From the NCBI RefSeq assembly GCF_003352915.1, contig NZ_CP022314.1, forward strand, positions 3,280,930-3,344,929: a DNA stretch of 64,000 nt. Reading direction: 5' to 3'. Below are positions 1 to 8,943 of this stretch, in pieces. The DNA comes from Arthrobacter sp. PM3 (GTDB taxonomy: Bacteria; Actinomycetota; Actinomycetes; Actinomycetales; Micrococcaceae). Numbering within the stretch: position 1 is the stretch's first letter; every line of letters begins with the position of its first letter. Made by a program: the position numbers and the translations under genes. Below the pieces are notes generated by a model. That model worked only from the letters and a program-made list of their open reading frames with translations. It searched no databases and was not told where the DNA came from.

Positions 1-422
1 CGGACGGTTTCGGCGTAGAGCCAGACGCCTTCGTCTGCGAGGTCGTCGCGGGCGACGCCGGTGACGGTGGCGTAGCGCAGGGCCATGGACTGGACGGAGC
101 GGGCGACCTTGGTGGGTTCGAAGAGGTCCACGGGGGAGGGTTTGCCGGTGTCGATCTGGCAGAAGTCGCAGCGGCGGGTGCATTCGGAGCCGCCGATCAG
201 GAAGGTCGCTTCCTTGTCTTCCCAGCATTCGAAGATGTTCGGGCAGCCGGCCTCTTCGCAGACGGTGTGCAGGCCTTCTTTTTTGACGAGGTTTTTGAGT
301 TGGACGAATTCCGGGCCCATCTGGACCTTGGCCTTGATCCATTCCGGTTTGCGTTCGACCGGTACTGCCGCGTTGCGCTGCTCGATGCGCAGCAACTTCC
401 GGCCTTCTGGTGCCAAGGTCAC
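1..422 (-). CDS. lipA: Lipoyl synthase LipA (N-terminal part, runs off the window)
   Basis: Radical-SAM lipoyl synthase inserts two sulfurs into protein-bound octanoyl groups. The first ~140 residues are visible. The auxiliary cluster cysteines are C55, C60 and C66 ([12 protein letters not shown]) and the radical-SAM CxxxCxxC motif is C81, C85 and C88 (CTRRCDFC). The chosen start is a GTG that overlaps the lipB stop by 4 bases (GTGA), so the two genes are translationally coupled in the order lipB-lipA. The C-terminal part lies beyond base 1. Identification is firm; the fragment is cut only by the window edge. Confidence 0.96.
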   Translation of the reverse strand, partial: MTLAPEGRKLLRIEQRNAAVPVERKPEWIKAKVQMGPEFVQLKNLVKKEGLHTVCEEAGCPNIFECWEDKEATFLIGGSECTRRCDFCQIDTGKPSPVDLFEPTKVARSVQSMALRYATVTGVARDDLADEGVWLYAETV

Positions 423-1087
423 AGGAGAGCTCCTTCAGGGGTGTAAACGAGTGCTTCTTCGTGCTTGCGGAATTCTTCCACGAAACGGTCGACGATATCG
501 GCAGGGTCGATCACCCTGCCGGTTTCCAGGGACATGGTGGTGACGCTGGCGTCGGTGATTCCGCACGCGATGATCTGCGCATAGGGGGCGAGATCGTTGT
601 TGCAGTTGATCGCCACGCCGTGCATCGTGACGCCGTCCAGGACACGGATGCCGATTGCGGCGATCTTGCGGTCCGGGCCCTTGTCATCGGCCAGAACCCA
701 GACGCCTGCCCGGCCCTTGACCCGCACGGCTTTGATCCCGTAATCCTCCATGACCGCGATCATGACGGCCTCGAGGCGCTCGACGTAGTCCCGGATGCCG
801 GCACGGTTCTTCAGTTTCAGGATGGGATAGGCAATGAGCTGTCCCGGGCCGTGCCAGGTCAGTTTGCCGCCGCGGTCAACCGCGACGACGGGCGTCCCGT
901 CGAACGGGCGCTCGTGGTCTTCCGTGAGCTTGCCTGCCGTATACACGGCGGCGTGTTCCAGAAGCAGTACGGTGCTGGGTTTCTCGCCGGCAACAACCTT
1001 GTTGTGGATTTCGCGTTGGATATCCCAGCCGCGCGTGTAATCGACGAAGTCCGGGGCAAGACCCAGCTGTTGGAACTCAAGAGTCAT
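419..1087 (-). CDS. lipB: Octanoyltransferase LipB
   Basis: Transfers octanoyl from octanoyl-ACP to lipoyl domains, the first step of endogenous lipoate assembly; LipA completes it. At 222 aa the length is normal for the family. Visible signatures are [12 protein letters not shown] at residues 72-83, the catalytic lysine K141 followed by HGVAIN (156-161), and the acyl-accepting cysteine C175 (IIACGI). The ATG at 1087 precedes the family-typical N-terminus. The gene is the upstream member of a lipB-lipA operon transcribed out of the window. Its protein clients SucB and probably other E2 enzymes are encoded about 13 kb away. Confidence 0.96.
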   Translation of the reverse strand: MTLEFQQLGLAPDFVDYTRGWDIQREIHNKVVAGEKPSTVLLLEHAAVYTAGKLTEDHERPFDGTPVVAVDRGGKLTWHGPGQLIAYPILKLKNRAGIRDYVERLEAVMIAVMEDYGIKAVRVKGRAGVWVLADDKGPDRKIAAIGIRVLDGVTMHGVAINCNNDLAPYAQIIACGITDASVTTMSLETGRVIDPADIVDRFVEEFRKHEEALVYTPEGALL

Positions 1088-1195
1088 GCCATCCAGCTTA
1101 GACCTCGCCCGGCGTCGTTCCCGATTGTGTGCTTAAGCTCTCACTTCCTGTGGATAACTTCTGCACGTTCGTCCGGGATCGGCTATTGATTGGGT

Positions 1196-3058
1196 ATGGA
1201 GGATTTCGCGCAGGCCGGCGGTCCGGCCCCCACAGTGGACGGATACGACGTCGGCCGCTTCCTGGGGCGCGGGGGCGACGCCACCGTGTGGCTCGTGAAC
1301 GAGCGGGCCACGGGCGCCGAGTACGCCCTGAAGTGCTTTCACCCGGGCAGCGGGCCGGTCGGCGGCGGAGGGAGCGGGCAGGCCACGGAGACGATCGAGG
1401 CGATGCGGCGAGAGGTCCGTATCCTCGCGGCGCTTGAACACGAGCACCTCCTGCGGTCCCACGCCGTGCTGCGGCTCGCCGCCCCCGCAGCGGGTCCGGA
1501 CGTCCATGACGAACTGGCGTTGCTGCTGGAATACGCCGCCGGGGGAGCCCTCGCCGACGTCGTCGCCGGCCGGGGAACGCTGACGGCGGGCGAGACGGTG
1601 ACCGTGCTGACACCGATCGCCCAGGCGCTGGCGTACCTGCATGCGCGCGGCGTCACCCATGGCGACGTGTCCCCCGGGAACGTGCTGTTCACGGCCCAAG
1701 GAAAGCCGCTGCTGGCCGACCTCGGTGTGGGGCGGATGGTGGGCGACGCCGGTGCGGGCACAGAGGCCGGGACCGACGGCTTCCGCGATCCCTCACCGGT
1801 GGACGCTGTCAGGGCAGGGCTCCAGCCGGAACGCGACGTCTATTCGCTGGCCGCAATCGGCTGGTACTGCCTGGCCGGGCGGCCCCCGGCGCCGGGGAGC
1901 CACAGGCCGCCGCTGCCCTTCCTCGTTCCCGATGTCCCGGCGAGCCTGGCCGCAGCCTTGGAGGCCGGACTCAACGAGGACCGGCGGTTGCGGCCCACAG
2001 CCGGCGAGCTGGCCGCGGCGGTCTACCGCAGCGCAGCCGCCGAGGCCGTGGATCTCTCGCTAACCGCCCACCCCACGGTGGCGCCGCAGCTCCTGACCCG
2101 CCGTGCCTCGCCCGCGAGTGCCCGCCCGGGCCGGATGGGAAGGACCGGCAGGTGTTTTCCAAGTGGTCGACCCGCCAAGGGTGCGCGGTCCGGCGCACAC
2201 CAGCGGACGGCGGACGGCGGGACAGGACGCCACGCGGCGGGCACCGGCGGGGCGCGCCACCTGGCTCCGGAAGCGGGCCCGGGGCCGGGCGCGCGGCGGG
2301 AAACGGCGGCGCCGTCCGGGCGTCACAGCGTGCCGGCCCTCGGCCTGCGCCGTGACGGACAGCCGCGGAGCAACCGAAATCCGAGGGGCGGGACGTACGC
2401 AGCGGGCCGGCGGCGGGATACGGCGCGGGCTGGTGCGGCGATGGTGGCCTTGCTCGCGGTGCTGGGCGTCGGGGCCGTCGTGTCGGCGGTGCTGCGGCCC
2501 GCGGTTACGGAACAGCCCACGGCGGGGACCACAGCGCAGACTGCCGAACCGGCCACAGCGCAGGCCACGGCGCAGGCCACGGAACAGTCCGCAGGGGCCG
2601 GCGCGGACCCGGCCGCCGCCGTCGTGCCCCGTGAACTCGGGGAGCAGCTGGAGTCCGCCGACCCCGCGGATGCTGTCCGCGGACTGGCCGCGCTCCGCGC
2701 GCAGGCCTTCAGTACCGGCAACTTCGCGCTCCTGGACCAGGTCAATGCGCCGTCCTCGCCGGCCGCGGATGCAGACGGCAGGATCGCCGCTGAGCTGGCG
2801 GCCACCGGTCACGTCCTGGCCGGGTTTTCGACCGGCCTGATGAGTGTCCGGAATACCCCGGACCGCGCCCCGGGGCGGGCGGTGGTGGCTGTCAGTGCGG
2901 CATCGGAGCCCTATCAGGAACGCGATGCCGCAGGGTCAGTGTTGGCCGAGGCCCCCGCCGGGCAGGAAACCCGGGTACGCCTTGTCCTCACCGTTGTCGG
3001 CGGCCGCTGGAAAATTGCGGAAATCCTGCCGTCCGGTCCCTGGGACGCAGCGGAGTAG
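1196..3058 (+). CDS. Ser/Thr protein kinase-like protein with a C-terminal extracytoplasmic domain
   Basis: The kinase fold covers residues ~12-290: a glycine loop (GRGGDATVW), the lysine in YALKCFH, a catalytic loop HGDVSPGN in place of HRDxKPxN, and DLG in place of DFG. Both catalytic acidic residues and the loop asparagine are kept, so activity is plausible. A long Arg/Gly/Pro-rich linker follows. Next comes one membrane segment (~416-434, MVALLAVLGVGAVVSAVL), an Ala/Thr/Glu-rich stretch and a ~150-residue probable extracytoplasmic domain. A TTG six bases upstream is an alternative start. The gene is divergent from lipB with 108 bp between. The substrate is unknown. This resembles actinobacterial receptor-like kinases but lacks PASTA repeats. 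Confidence 0.8.
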   Translation: MEDFAQAGGPAPTVDGYDVGRFLGRGGDATVWLVNERATGAEYALKCFHPGSGPVGGGGSGQATETIEAMRREVRILAALEHEHLLRSHAVLRLAAPAAGPDVHDELALLLEYAAGGALADVVAGRGTLTAGETVTVLTPIAQALAYLHARGVTHGDVSPGNVLFTAQGKPLLADLGVGRMVGDAGAGTEAGTDGFRDPSPVDAVRAGLQPERDVYSLAAIGWYCLAGRPPAPGSHRPPLPFLVPDVPASLAAALEAGLNEDRRLRPTAGELAAAVYRSAAAEAVDLSLTAHPTVAPQLLTRRASPASARPGRMGRTGRCFPSGRPAKGARSGAHQRTADGGTGRHAAGTGGARHLAPEAGPGPGARRETAAPSGRHSVPALGLRRDGQPRSNRNPRGGTYAAGRRRDTARAGAAMVALLAVLGVGAVVSAVLRPAVTEQPTAGTTAQTAEPATAQATAQATEQSAGAGADPAAAVVPRELGEQLESADPADAVRGLAALRAQAFSTGNFALLDQVNAPSSPAADADGRIAAELAATGHVLAGFSTGLMSVRNTPDRAPGRAVVAVSAASEPYQERDAAGSVLAEAPAGQETRVRLVLTVVGGRWKIAEILPSGPWDAAE

Positions 3059-3203
3059 AGGATGCCTTGCGCACCCGCGGCAGCGGAAATCCCGGTGCCC
3101 GCCGGGCCGGACCCGAAATGGCGCAGGGTTCCGCAGCCCCGGGGCGCAGTGGTAGCCTCCGTGCGAGGCCGCCCGCCAGGGCCTGAGGACGGGAAGGTGC
3201 GCC

Positions 3204-4505
3204 ATGTCGACCACGGTTCCGAAGAAGCAGATGACCGTGATGCAAGCGGCATTCATCGGGGTGGGCTCGATGGTGGGCGCGGGGATCTTCGCGCTGCTGG
3301 GAGCGGCGGGTGCGGTCGCCGGATCGGCCGTGTGGGTGTCATTCCTGGTAGCCGGAGCGATCGCCGGCCTGCAGGGCTATTCGTTCGCGAAGCTCGGCGC
3401 CACCTACCCTTCGGGCGGCGGCATGCTTGCCTACCTGTCCCGCGGGTTTGGCGAGGGCCACATCACGGGGATCGTATCGTGGCTGTTCTATGTGACCGGG
3501 GCGATCGTTGGGGCAATGGTGGCCTCGTCCTTTGGCGGGTATGCCAGCGCAGTCCTCGCCGGCCGCGATCCGGGCTGGGCCAAGGTGTTTGCGGTCCTGC
3601 TCATCCTCGTCATGACATTCCTGAACGCAGTTGGCTCCACGGCCGTCGCAAGAGTCCAGTCCGTGATCGTGAAAGTGGTGCTGGCGATCCTGTCCGTGTT
3701 CGCGATCGTCACGATCGTGAACTGGAATCCCTCGCTCCTGGCCCCGTCCGGCTACCCCGGTATCCGCGAGATCATCGCGAGTGTGGCGTTGACGTTCTTC
3801 GCTTTCCTCGGGTTCGGTGTCATCACTTTCACGGCAAAGGACCTGCCCGATCCGTCGCATCAGCTGCCCCGCGCCATGTACCTCGCGCTGGCAATCGCCA
3901 CCACGGTGTACGTCGGGGTCTCGCTGGGCGTATTTGGAACCCTCACCGCAGACCAGGTCGTCGAATACGGCGCCACGGCGCTCGCCGAGGCAGCCAAGCC
4001 CACGCTGGGCCAGTTCGGATACGTGCTGATGGTGATCACGGCCCTGTTCTCCACTGCGGGTGCCGTGAATGCAAGCCTCTACCCCTCTGTAGGGATGACC
4101 CGGCACCTCGCCTCGGTCGGGCAGTTTCCGCCGGTGTTCGGACATTCCCTCGGGCGCCGGCAGGTACCGGTCGGGCTGCTCGTGATGGCCGGCCTCGCTG
4201 CTCTCATGGTGGTGGCATTCAACCTGAACAGCATTGCCTCGCTCGGCAGCGCCGTCGCCCTGCTCATTTTCTCTGCGGTCACCGTGGCCCACTTCAGGGT
4301 GTACCGGCAGACCGGTGCCAGCCTTCCGGTGCTTATCATCGCCCTGGTGGCGACGCTGGGAACGTTTGTGGTTTTTTGCACCACCACGCTCGTCAATGAA
4401 CCTGCCACCGCCGCCGCGCTGGTGGCCATCCTCGCACTGGCCCTGATCGTCGATCTGCTGTGGAAACGCAGCCGCAAACGCCCGTCTAGCACCGCGACGG
4501 CCTGA
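3204..4505 (+). CDS. APC-superfamily amino acid permease
   Basis: A 433-aa integral membrane protein with about 12 hydrophobic segments. The N-terminal IGVGSMVGAGIFALLG loop (residues ~15-30) is the characteristic APC TM1 substrate-binding motif with an unwound Gly-rich helix. GGG in the TM2-TM3 loop and FAFLGFGVITF further on also fit APC permeases. A GGGAAGG ribosome-binding site lies about 6 bases before the ATG. The substrate cannot be told from sequence; an amino acid or polyamine is expected. The gene stands alone, with 190 bp before the next permease. Confidence 0.85.
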   Translation: MSTTVPKKQMTVMQAAFIGVGSMVGAGIFALLGAAGAVAGSAVWVSFLVAGAIAGLQGYSFAKLGATYPSGGGMLAYLSRGFGEGHITGIVSWLFYVTGAIVGAMVASSFGGYASAVLAGRDPGWAKVFAVLLILVMTFLNAVGSTAVARVQSVIVKVVLAILSVFAIVTIVNWNPSLLAPSGYPGIREIIASVALTFFAFLGFGVITFTAKDLPDPSHQLPRAMYLALAIATTVYVGVSLGVFGTLTADQVVEYGATALAEAAKPTLGQFGYVLMVITALFSTAGAVNASLYPSVGMTRHLASVGQFPPVFGHSLGRRQVPVGLLVMAGLAALMVVAFNLNSIASLGSAVALLIFSAVTVAHFRVYRQTGASLPVLIIALVATLGTFVVFCTTTLVNEPATAAALVAILALALIVDLLWKRSRKRPSSTATA

Positions 4506-4695
4506 AGTAAAGAGGAAATGGAGCCTAGCTTGGCAGAATTGATGGGTCCAAGCTGTAGGCATCGGGCGCATTATGTGATAAGGGGCTGTGGGACATGGTG
4601 TACTTTTCGATTCCTCGCCTCGAGCGGCAGAGCACGGGACGGTGCGCCGCCGGGCCCGCGGTGCCTCCTACGGCGGATTCAGGGATGTGGCCGGC

Positions 4696-6138
4696 GTGAG
4701 CGAACAAGCAGCCACTTTGCCCAAGGCGCCGCCAGCCGTGTGGATCTCCTGGGTGGCTCTCGCGCTGATGACCACCAGTTCGGTGGCGAGTCTCCGTGCG
4801 GCCCCGACCATGGCCGTCTACGGCCTCGCTTCTGTCTTCCTCTACGTTGTTCCGGCGATCGTCTTCCTGCTGCCGACCTCGCTCGTGTCCGCCGAGCTGG
4901 CGTCCGGATGGAAGGGCGGCATCTACAAGTGGGTCGCGACCGGCATCTCCAAGCCGATGGGATTCCTGGCGGTATGGTGCCAGTTCGCGATGACCATCTT
5001 CTACTATCCGACGCTGCTGGGATTCGTCGCGAGCACGCTCGCCTACGTCTTCAATCCGGCGCTGGCCAGCAGCGGCGTGTGGACGGCAGTGGTCATTGTG
5101 GTGTTCTACTGGGCCGGCGTCTACGTGTCATCCCGGGGAACGAAGGGCGTGGCCGGTTTGGCCGGCGGCGGCCTGATCATTGGCACGCTGATTCCGGGCG
5201 CCCTGCTGGTGACGCTGGGTGTCGTATTCCTCGGCCAGGGCAATCCGTCCGCCGCCCCGATGACCGCGGCGAACTTCTTCCCTGAATGGGCCGGGCTGGC
5301 CAGCCTGGTGCTGATCGTGAACAACTTCCTGTCCTACAGCGGCATGGAGATGAACGCCGTGCACGTGTCGTCGCTGAAGAACCCGGGCAAGGAGTACCCC
5401 AAGTCGATGTTCCTGGCCATGGGACTCGTACTGCTGATCTTCATCCTGCCGGCGCTGGCGATCAGTTGGATCGTCCCGGCGGAAGAGCTCTCGCTGACGG
5501 CGGGTGTCATGCAGGCCTTTGACGCGGTGCTGGCCTCGTTCAACATGCAAGGCCTCACGCCCATCCTTGGAATCATGCTGGTCGCCGCCTCCCTCGGCGG
5601 CATGCTGACCTGGCTGGCCGGCCCGTCCAAGGGCCTGCTGCTGATCTCGCGGGAGGAAGGCTACCTTCCACCGTTCCTGCAAAAGCTGAACAAGAACGGG
5701 ATCCAGCAGAACCTCCTGGTCATCCAGGGGCTCATCACCACTGTGATCGCCCTCGGCTATGCACTCATCCCGGATGTCTCCAGTGCGTACTGGATCTTCT
5801 CGGTGATCACCACCCAGGTCTACCTGATCATGTACCTGCTGATGTTCGTGGCCGCAATCCGGCTCCGCCGCAATGACCCCGGCCATCCCAGGGGCTACCG
5901 GGCGCCCATGCTGGTGGGACTGTGCGGTGTCGGATTCGCAGCCTCCCTGGCCGCCCTGCTTGTCGGGTTTATCCCGCCGTCGCAATTCGGCAACGGCAAT
6001 CCGGCCGTCTATTTCCTGATCGTCGGCGGCGGCGCGCTGGGGCTCGGCCTGCTTGTGCCGTTCCTCTTCTACAAGATGCGCAAACCGGCGTGGAAGCTGC
6101 CCGCGCAAGAAGAGCAGACGGAGGCGGAAAGCTCATGA
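4696..6138 (+). CDS. APC-family amino acid permease (GadC-like antiporter group)
   Basis: A 480-aa, 12-TM permease. The region SWVALALMTTSSVASLRAAPTMAVYG (shown here only as a landmark near residues 17-40) replaces the usual GxGxIFG loop and is typical of the glutamate/GABA antiporter branch. The GTG at 4696, with AGGGA about 10 bases upstream, is preferred over an upstream ATG at 4588, because the extra 36 residues are charged and unlike the family. The stop codon overlaps the next ATG (ATGA), making the first gene of a three-gene operon with a small anchored protein and an M20 peptidase. Context suggests import of small peptides or amino acid derivatives. Confidence 0.82.
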   Translation: MSEQAATLPKAPPAVWISWVALALMTTSSVASLRAAPTMAVYGLASVFLYVVPAIVFLLPTSLVSAELASGWKGGIYKWVATGISKPMGFLAVWCQFAMTIFYYPTLLGFVASTLAYVFNPALASSGVWTAVVIVVFYWAGVYVSSRGTKGVAGLAGGGLIIGTLIPGALLVTLGVVFLGQGNPSAAPMTAANFFPEWAGLASLVLIVNNFLSYSGMEMNAVHVSSLKNPGKEYPKSMFLAMGLVLLIFILPALAISWIVPAEELSLTAGVMQAFDAVLASFNMQGLTPILGIMLVAASLGGMLTWLAGPSKGLLLISREEGYLPPFLQKLNKNGIQQNLLVIQGLITTVIALGYALIPDVSSAYWIFSVITTQVYLIMYLLMFVAAIRLRRNDPGHPRGYRAPMLVGLCGVGFAASLAALLVGFIPPSQFGNGNPAVYFLIVGGGALGLGLLVPFLFYKMRKPAWKLPAQEEQTEAESS

Positions 6139-6581
6139 GCACGCACATGGAGTCCTCAACCAAACGCGGCCGCTCGGTCCTGTACATCGTCTCGGTGATC
6201 CTTCTGGTTGTGTTCGCTGTGACCGGCCTGGTGATGTTCCGGCAGGCGAGGCAGACCCAGCAGTCCCTGGCCAAAGCCGACCAGCTGATCGCGGAGATCA
6301 ACGCGTCCGGGGGAACCGCCCCCTCTCGTGAGCAGATCGCCCGGGTGCTCGGCGACGACGGCGGCGCGGTCTGCGCGAACCCGAATGACGCACTCAGCCG
6401 GGCCACGTTCCTGAATCAGATTGCCAACGGCGCCACCGGGCCCGGCTACAGGCCGGTGATCGCGAACGCGCGCATCGCCCAAGGCGAGCTCCAGATCATC
6501 AAGGTTTACTGCCCGGACCAGCTGGCCGGATTCCAGCAATTTATTAATAGCCTCAACACCTACAGCACGGGCGGTGCATGA
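6135..6581 (+). CDS. Small membrane-anchored protein of unknown function
   Basis: A 148-aa protein with an N-terminal basic stretch, one membrane helix (residues ~14-33, YIVSVILLVVFAVTGLVMF) and a hydrophilic outer part of ~115 residues. The outer part contains two cysteines (AVCANP and VYCPDQ) that could form a disulfide. It overlaps the upstream permease stop and the downstream peptidase start by ATGA on both sides, so it is translationally coupled to both. No family was recognised. It may be an accessory or substrate-binding subunit of the permease, but that is inference from operon position only. Confidence 0.75.
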   Translation: MSTHMESSTKRGRSVLYIVSVILLVVFAVTGLVMFRQARQTQQSLAKADQLIAEINASGGTAPSREQIARVLGDDGGAVCANPNDALSRATFLNQIANGATGPGYRPVIANARIAQGELQIIKVYCPDQLAGFQQFINSLNTYSTGGA

Positions 6582-7930
6582 GCGTGGACCTTCGCTCGCG
6601 CATCGCCGGGCTGATGCAGGCGGCCCGGGGGGAACTCGCCGAGTTCGTCGCCATCAGGTCCGTGGCCGACCCGCGGCAGTTTCCCCCCGAAGAGTGCGCC
6701 AGAGCGGCGCACTGGGTGCTCGACAAATTCGCCGAACTCGGATTTTCGGACGCCCGCCTCGAGCGCACGCCGGATGGCTCGGACGCGGTGGTCGGCTCGC
6801 GACCGGGGCCCCGCCCGGACGCGCCCACCGTGCTCCTCTATGCGCACTACGATGTGCAGCCGCCCCTGGACGACGCCGCCTGGCGCACCCCGCCGTTTGA
6901 ACTCGCCGAGGTGGAGGGCCGCTGGTACGGCCGCGGAGCCGCCGACTGCAAAGGCAACATCCTCGCCCACTTGCTCGCCCTGAGGGCGCTCGGCGACGAC
7001 GTGCCGGTGAACCTGAAGCTCGTGGTGGAAGGCTCGGAGGAGCAGGGCACCGGCGGGCTCGAAGCGTTCGTGGCGGCCCATCCGGGGATGCTCCGTGCCG
7101 ACGCCATCCTGGTCTGCGACACCGGCAACGCCGCCGTGGGCGTGCCCGCGGCGACCGTAACACTGCGCGGGATGGTCAACGTGGTGGTGCGGGTGGAGGC
7201 TATGGCCTCCGAACTTCACTCCGGAATGTTCGGCGGTGCGGCCCCGGACGCGCTCGCCGCGCTGATCGCGATGCTGGCCTCACTGCGGGACCAGCGAGGC
7301 AACACCTCGATCACGGGACTGGACAACACGCAGACTTGGACAGGCGCACCGTATCCGCCCGAGCAGTTCCGCTCGGACGCCGGCGTGCTTGACGGCGTCA
7401 TGCTGCTGGGTGACGGCAGCGTGTCCGACATGATCTGGGCACGCCCGGCTGTCACCGTGCTGGGCATTGACTGCCCCCAGGTGGTGGGTTCGACGGCGGC
7501 GATCGTGCCGCGGGCTGCCGCGCGGCTTAACCTGCGGGTCCCGCCGGGTATGGACTCCGCTGAGGCCCACACGGCGTTGGCCGGGCACCTGAAAGGTGCC
7601 GCCCCTTGGGGAGTCCATGTCGAGGTGGAGCTGGAAGCCATGGGGTCGCCGTTCCAGGCGCCGGTCGGTGGCCCCGCCTTCGAAGCCATGAGTGCCGCGA
7701 TGCGCGAGGCGTACGGCCGGCCCATGACCACCCTGGGGCAAGGAGGGTCGATCCCGCTCTGCAACGTCTTCGCCGACACGTACCCGGAGGCGGAGATCAT
7801 CCTCCTCGGGGTGGAGGAACCCGCCGCGCTCATCCATGCACCGAACGAGAGCGTCGCCCCGGGAGAAATCAGTGCCTTGGCCGAGTCCTTGGCCTTGTTC
7901 TTCCAGAACTACCCGGCCCGGCGCGGCTAG
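6578..7930 (+). CDS. M20-family metallopeptidase (dipeptidase)
   Basis: A cytosolic zinc peptidase of the M20/M25/M40 group, 450 aa, typical length. Metal and catalytic residues are visible: H90 and D92 in AHYDVQPP, D123 in GRGAADCKGN, the Glu pair in EGSEEQGTGG, Asp in DTGNAAVG and His in LIHAPNESV. The common DDKG motif reads DCKG here, but the first Asp, the bridging ligand in the family, is kept. The lid/dimerisation domain lies between residues ~195 and 310. It ends the permease-anchored protein-peptidase operon, whose likely role is uptake and hydrolysis of a short peptide or an N-acyl amino acid. Confidence 0.9.
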   Translation: MSVDLRSRIAGLMQAARGELAEFVAIRSVADPRQFPPEECARAAHWVLDKFAELGFSDARLERTPDGSDAVVGSRPGPRPDAPTVLLYAHYDVQPPLDDAAWRTPPFELAEVEGRWYGRGAADCKGNILAHLLALRALGDDVPVNLKLVVEGSEEQGTGGLEAFVAAHPGMLRADAILVCDTGNAAVGVPAATVTLRGMVNVVVRVEAMASELHSGMFGGAAPDALAALIAMLASLRDQRGNTSITGLDNTQTWTGAPYPPEQFRSDAGVLDGVMLLGDGSVSDMIWARPAVTVLGIDCPQVVGSTAAIVPRAAARLNLRVPPGMDSAEAHTALAGHLKGAAPWGVHVEVELEAMGSPFQAPVGGPAFEAMSAAMREAYGRPMTTLGQGGSIPLCNVFADTYPEAEIILLGVEEPAALIHAPNESVAPGEISALAESLALFFQNYPARRG

Positions 7931-7974
7931 GCGTGCCGCGTCGGCGAGGCCCCTCGAGCAGTCTGTCCGGCACG

Positions 7975-8868
7975 CTAGTCCCGGCCGCTGACCCATGCCG
8001 CGGCCTGCGCCAGGGACGGGTGCTCCCATTCGAATCCGAGGTCGGCCAGGACGGCCGGCTCCAGTCGCTGGCTCGCCAGCAGGAGTTCGTCGGCCAGCCG
8101 TGCCATCACCAGGCGGAGCACCGGTGACGGGACCCGAAGCACGGCGGGCCGGTGCAGGGCCCGGGCCAGCTGGGTGACGATCGAGTTCACGTCGGCGGTC
8201 TCGGGGGCGCAGAGGTTCACCGGGCCGGCAATGGGCGCGGCAAGAAGGAAGGACAAGGCTCGCGTCACATCCGGCAGCGTGATCCAAGGCCAGAACTGGC
8301 GGCCGTTGCCCAGCGGTCCGCCGACGCCCAGCCGCAGCAGCGGCATCAACCGGCCCAGCGCGCCGCCGGAACGGCTCAGGACCACGCCGGTGCGGGGGGT
8401 GATGACGCGGACGCCGGCAGGGGCCTCGTGCGCGGCGGCCTCCCAGTCGACGCAGAGCCGGGCCAGGATGCCCGTGCCGGCGGGTGCGTTTTCCCTCAGG
8501 ACCGCGGGTCCGGCGTCGCCGTAGTAGCCGGACGCCGACTGGCTGAGGAAGACGGACGGCGGCGTATCCATCCGGGCCATCGCGCTCGTGAGGGTCTGCG
8601 TCGCCCCCAGCCGGGAGCTGCGGAGCTCCGCAATCCGGCCCTTGGTCCAGGGCCGGTCGCCGATGCCGGCGCCGGAGAGGTTAACTACCGCGTCCGCGCC
8701 CTTCAGCGCGGTGTCGTCGATCCTTCCGGCGGCAGGGTCCCACTGGTATTCGGCGGGCGACGCGGGGGGACGCCTGACCAGGGCCGCGACGTCGTGCCCT
8801 TCGCTGCGCAGGGTGGTGGACAGGGCGGTTCCGATCAGCCCGGAGGCTCCGGCAACAAGGATTCGCAT
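7975..8868 (-). CDS. TIGR01777-type NAD-dependent epimerase/dehydratase
   Basis: A 297-aa protein of the extended short-chain dehydrogenase fold. Its N-terminal Rossmann motif GASGLIG (residues ~7-13) starts directly after ATG at 8868. SASGYYGDAG and FWPWITLPDVTRAL are hallmarks of the TIGR01777/YfcH subgroup with a C-terminal DUF1731 region. The YxxxK catalytic pair is altered in this subgroup, so the reaction is unknown. It runs convergent to the M20 peptidase (44 bp gap) and divergent from the tricorn-type protease (75 bp gap), so its promoter shares that short gap. Confidence 0.88.
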   Translation of the reverse strand: MRILVAGASGLIGTALSTTLRSEGHDVAALVRRPPASPAEYQWDPAAGRIDDTALKGADAVVNLSGAGIGDRPWTKGRIAELRSSRLGATQTLTSAMARMDTPPSVFLSQSASGYYGDAGPAVLRENAPAGTGILARLCVDWEAAAHEAPAGVRVITPRTGVVLSRSGGALGRLMPLLRLGVGGPLGNGRQFWPWITLPDVTRALSFLLAAPIAGPVNLCAPETADVNSIVTQLARALHRPAVLRVPSPVLRLVMARLADELLLASQRLEPAVLADLGFEWEHPSLAQAAAWVSGRD

Positions 8869-8943
8869 GATCCATCTCACCACGCCGGGCACGGCGGCGA
8901 AACCTTCGCGGGCCGTAAGCGCCGTTGTAGCTATGATCGAACG

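Noticed and set aside
1141..1160. TGTGGATAAC near the kinase start as a DnaA box
   Set aside because: Single copy, no AT-rich unwinding region and no dnaA/dnaN context, so an origin is not supported.
3062..4399. Long open frame overlapping the APC permease in another frame
   Set aside because: Its translation is Arg/Gly/Pro-rich without domains, while the overlapping frame 3204-4505 is a clear permease. It is a high-GC shadow frame.
4588..4695. ATG 4588 as start of the second APC permease
   Set aside because: The extra residues are charged and unlike the family; GTG 4696 has a ribosome-binding site.
8152..8943. 264-codon upstream extension of the tricorn-type peptidase frame
   Set aside because: It runs antisense through the epimerase gene and has no family similarity; the natural start is ATG 8944.
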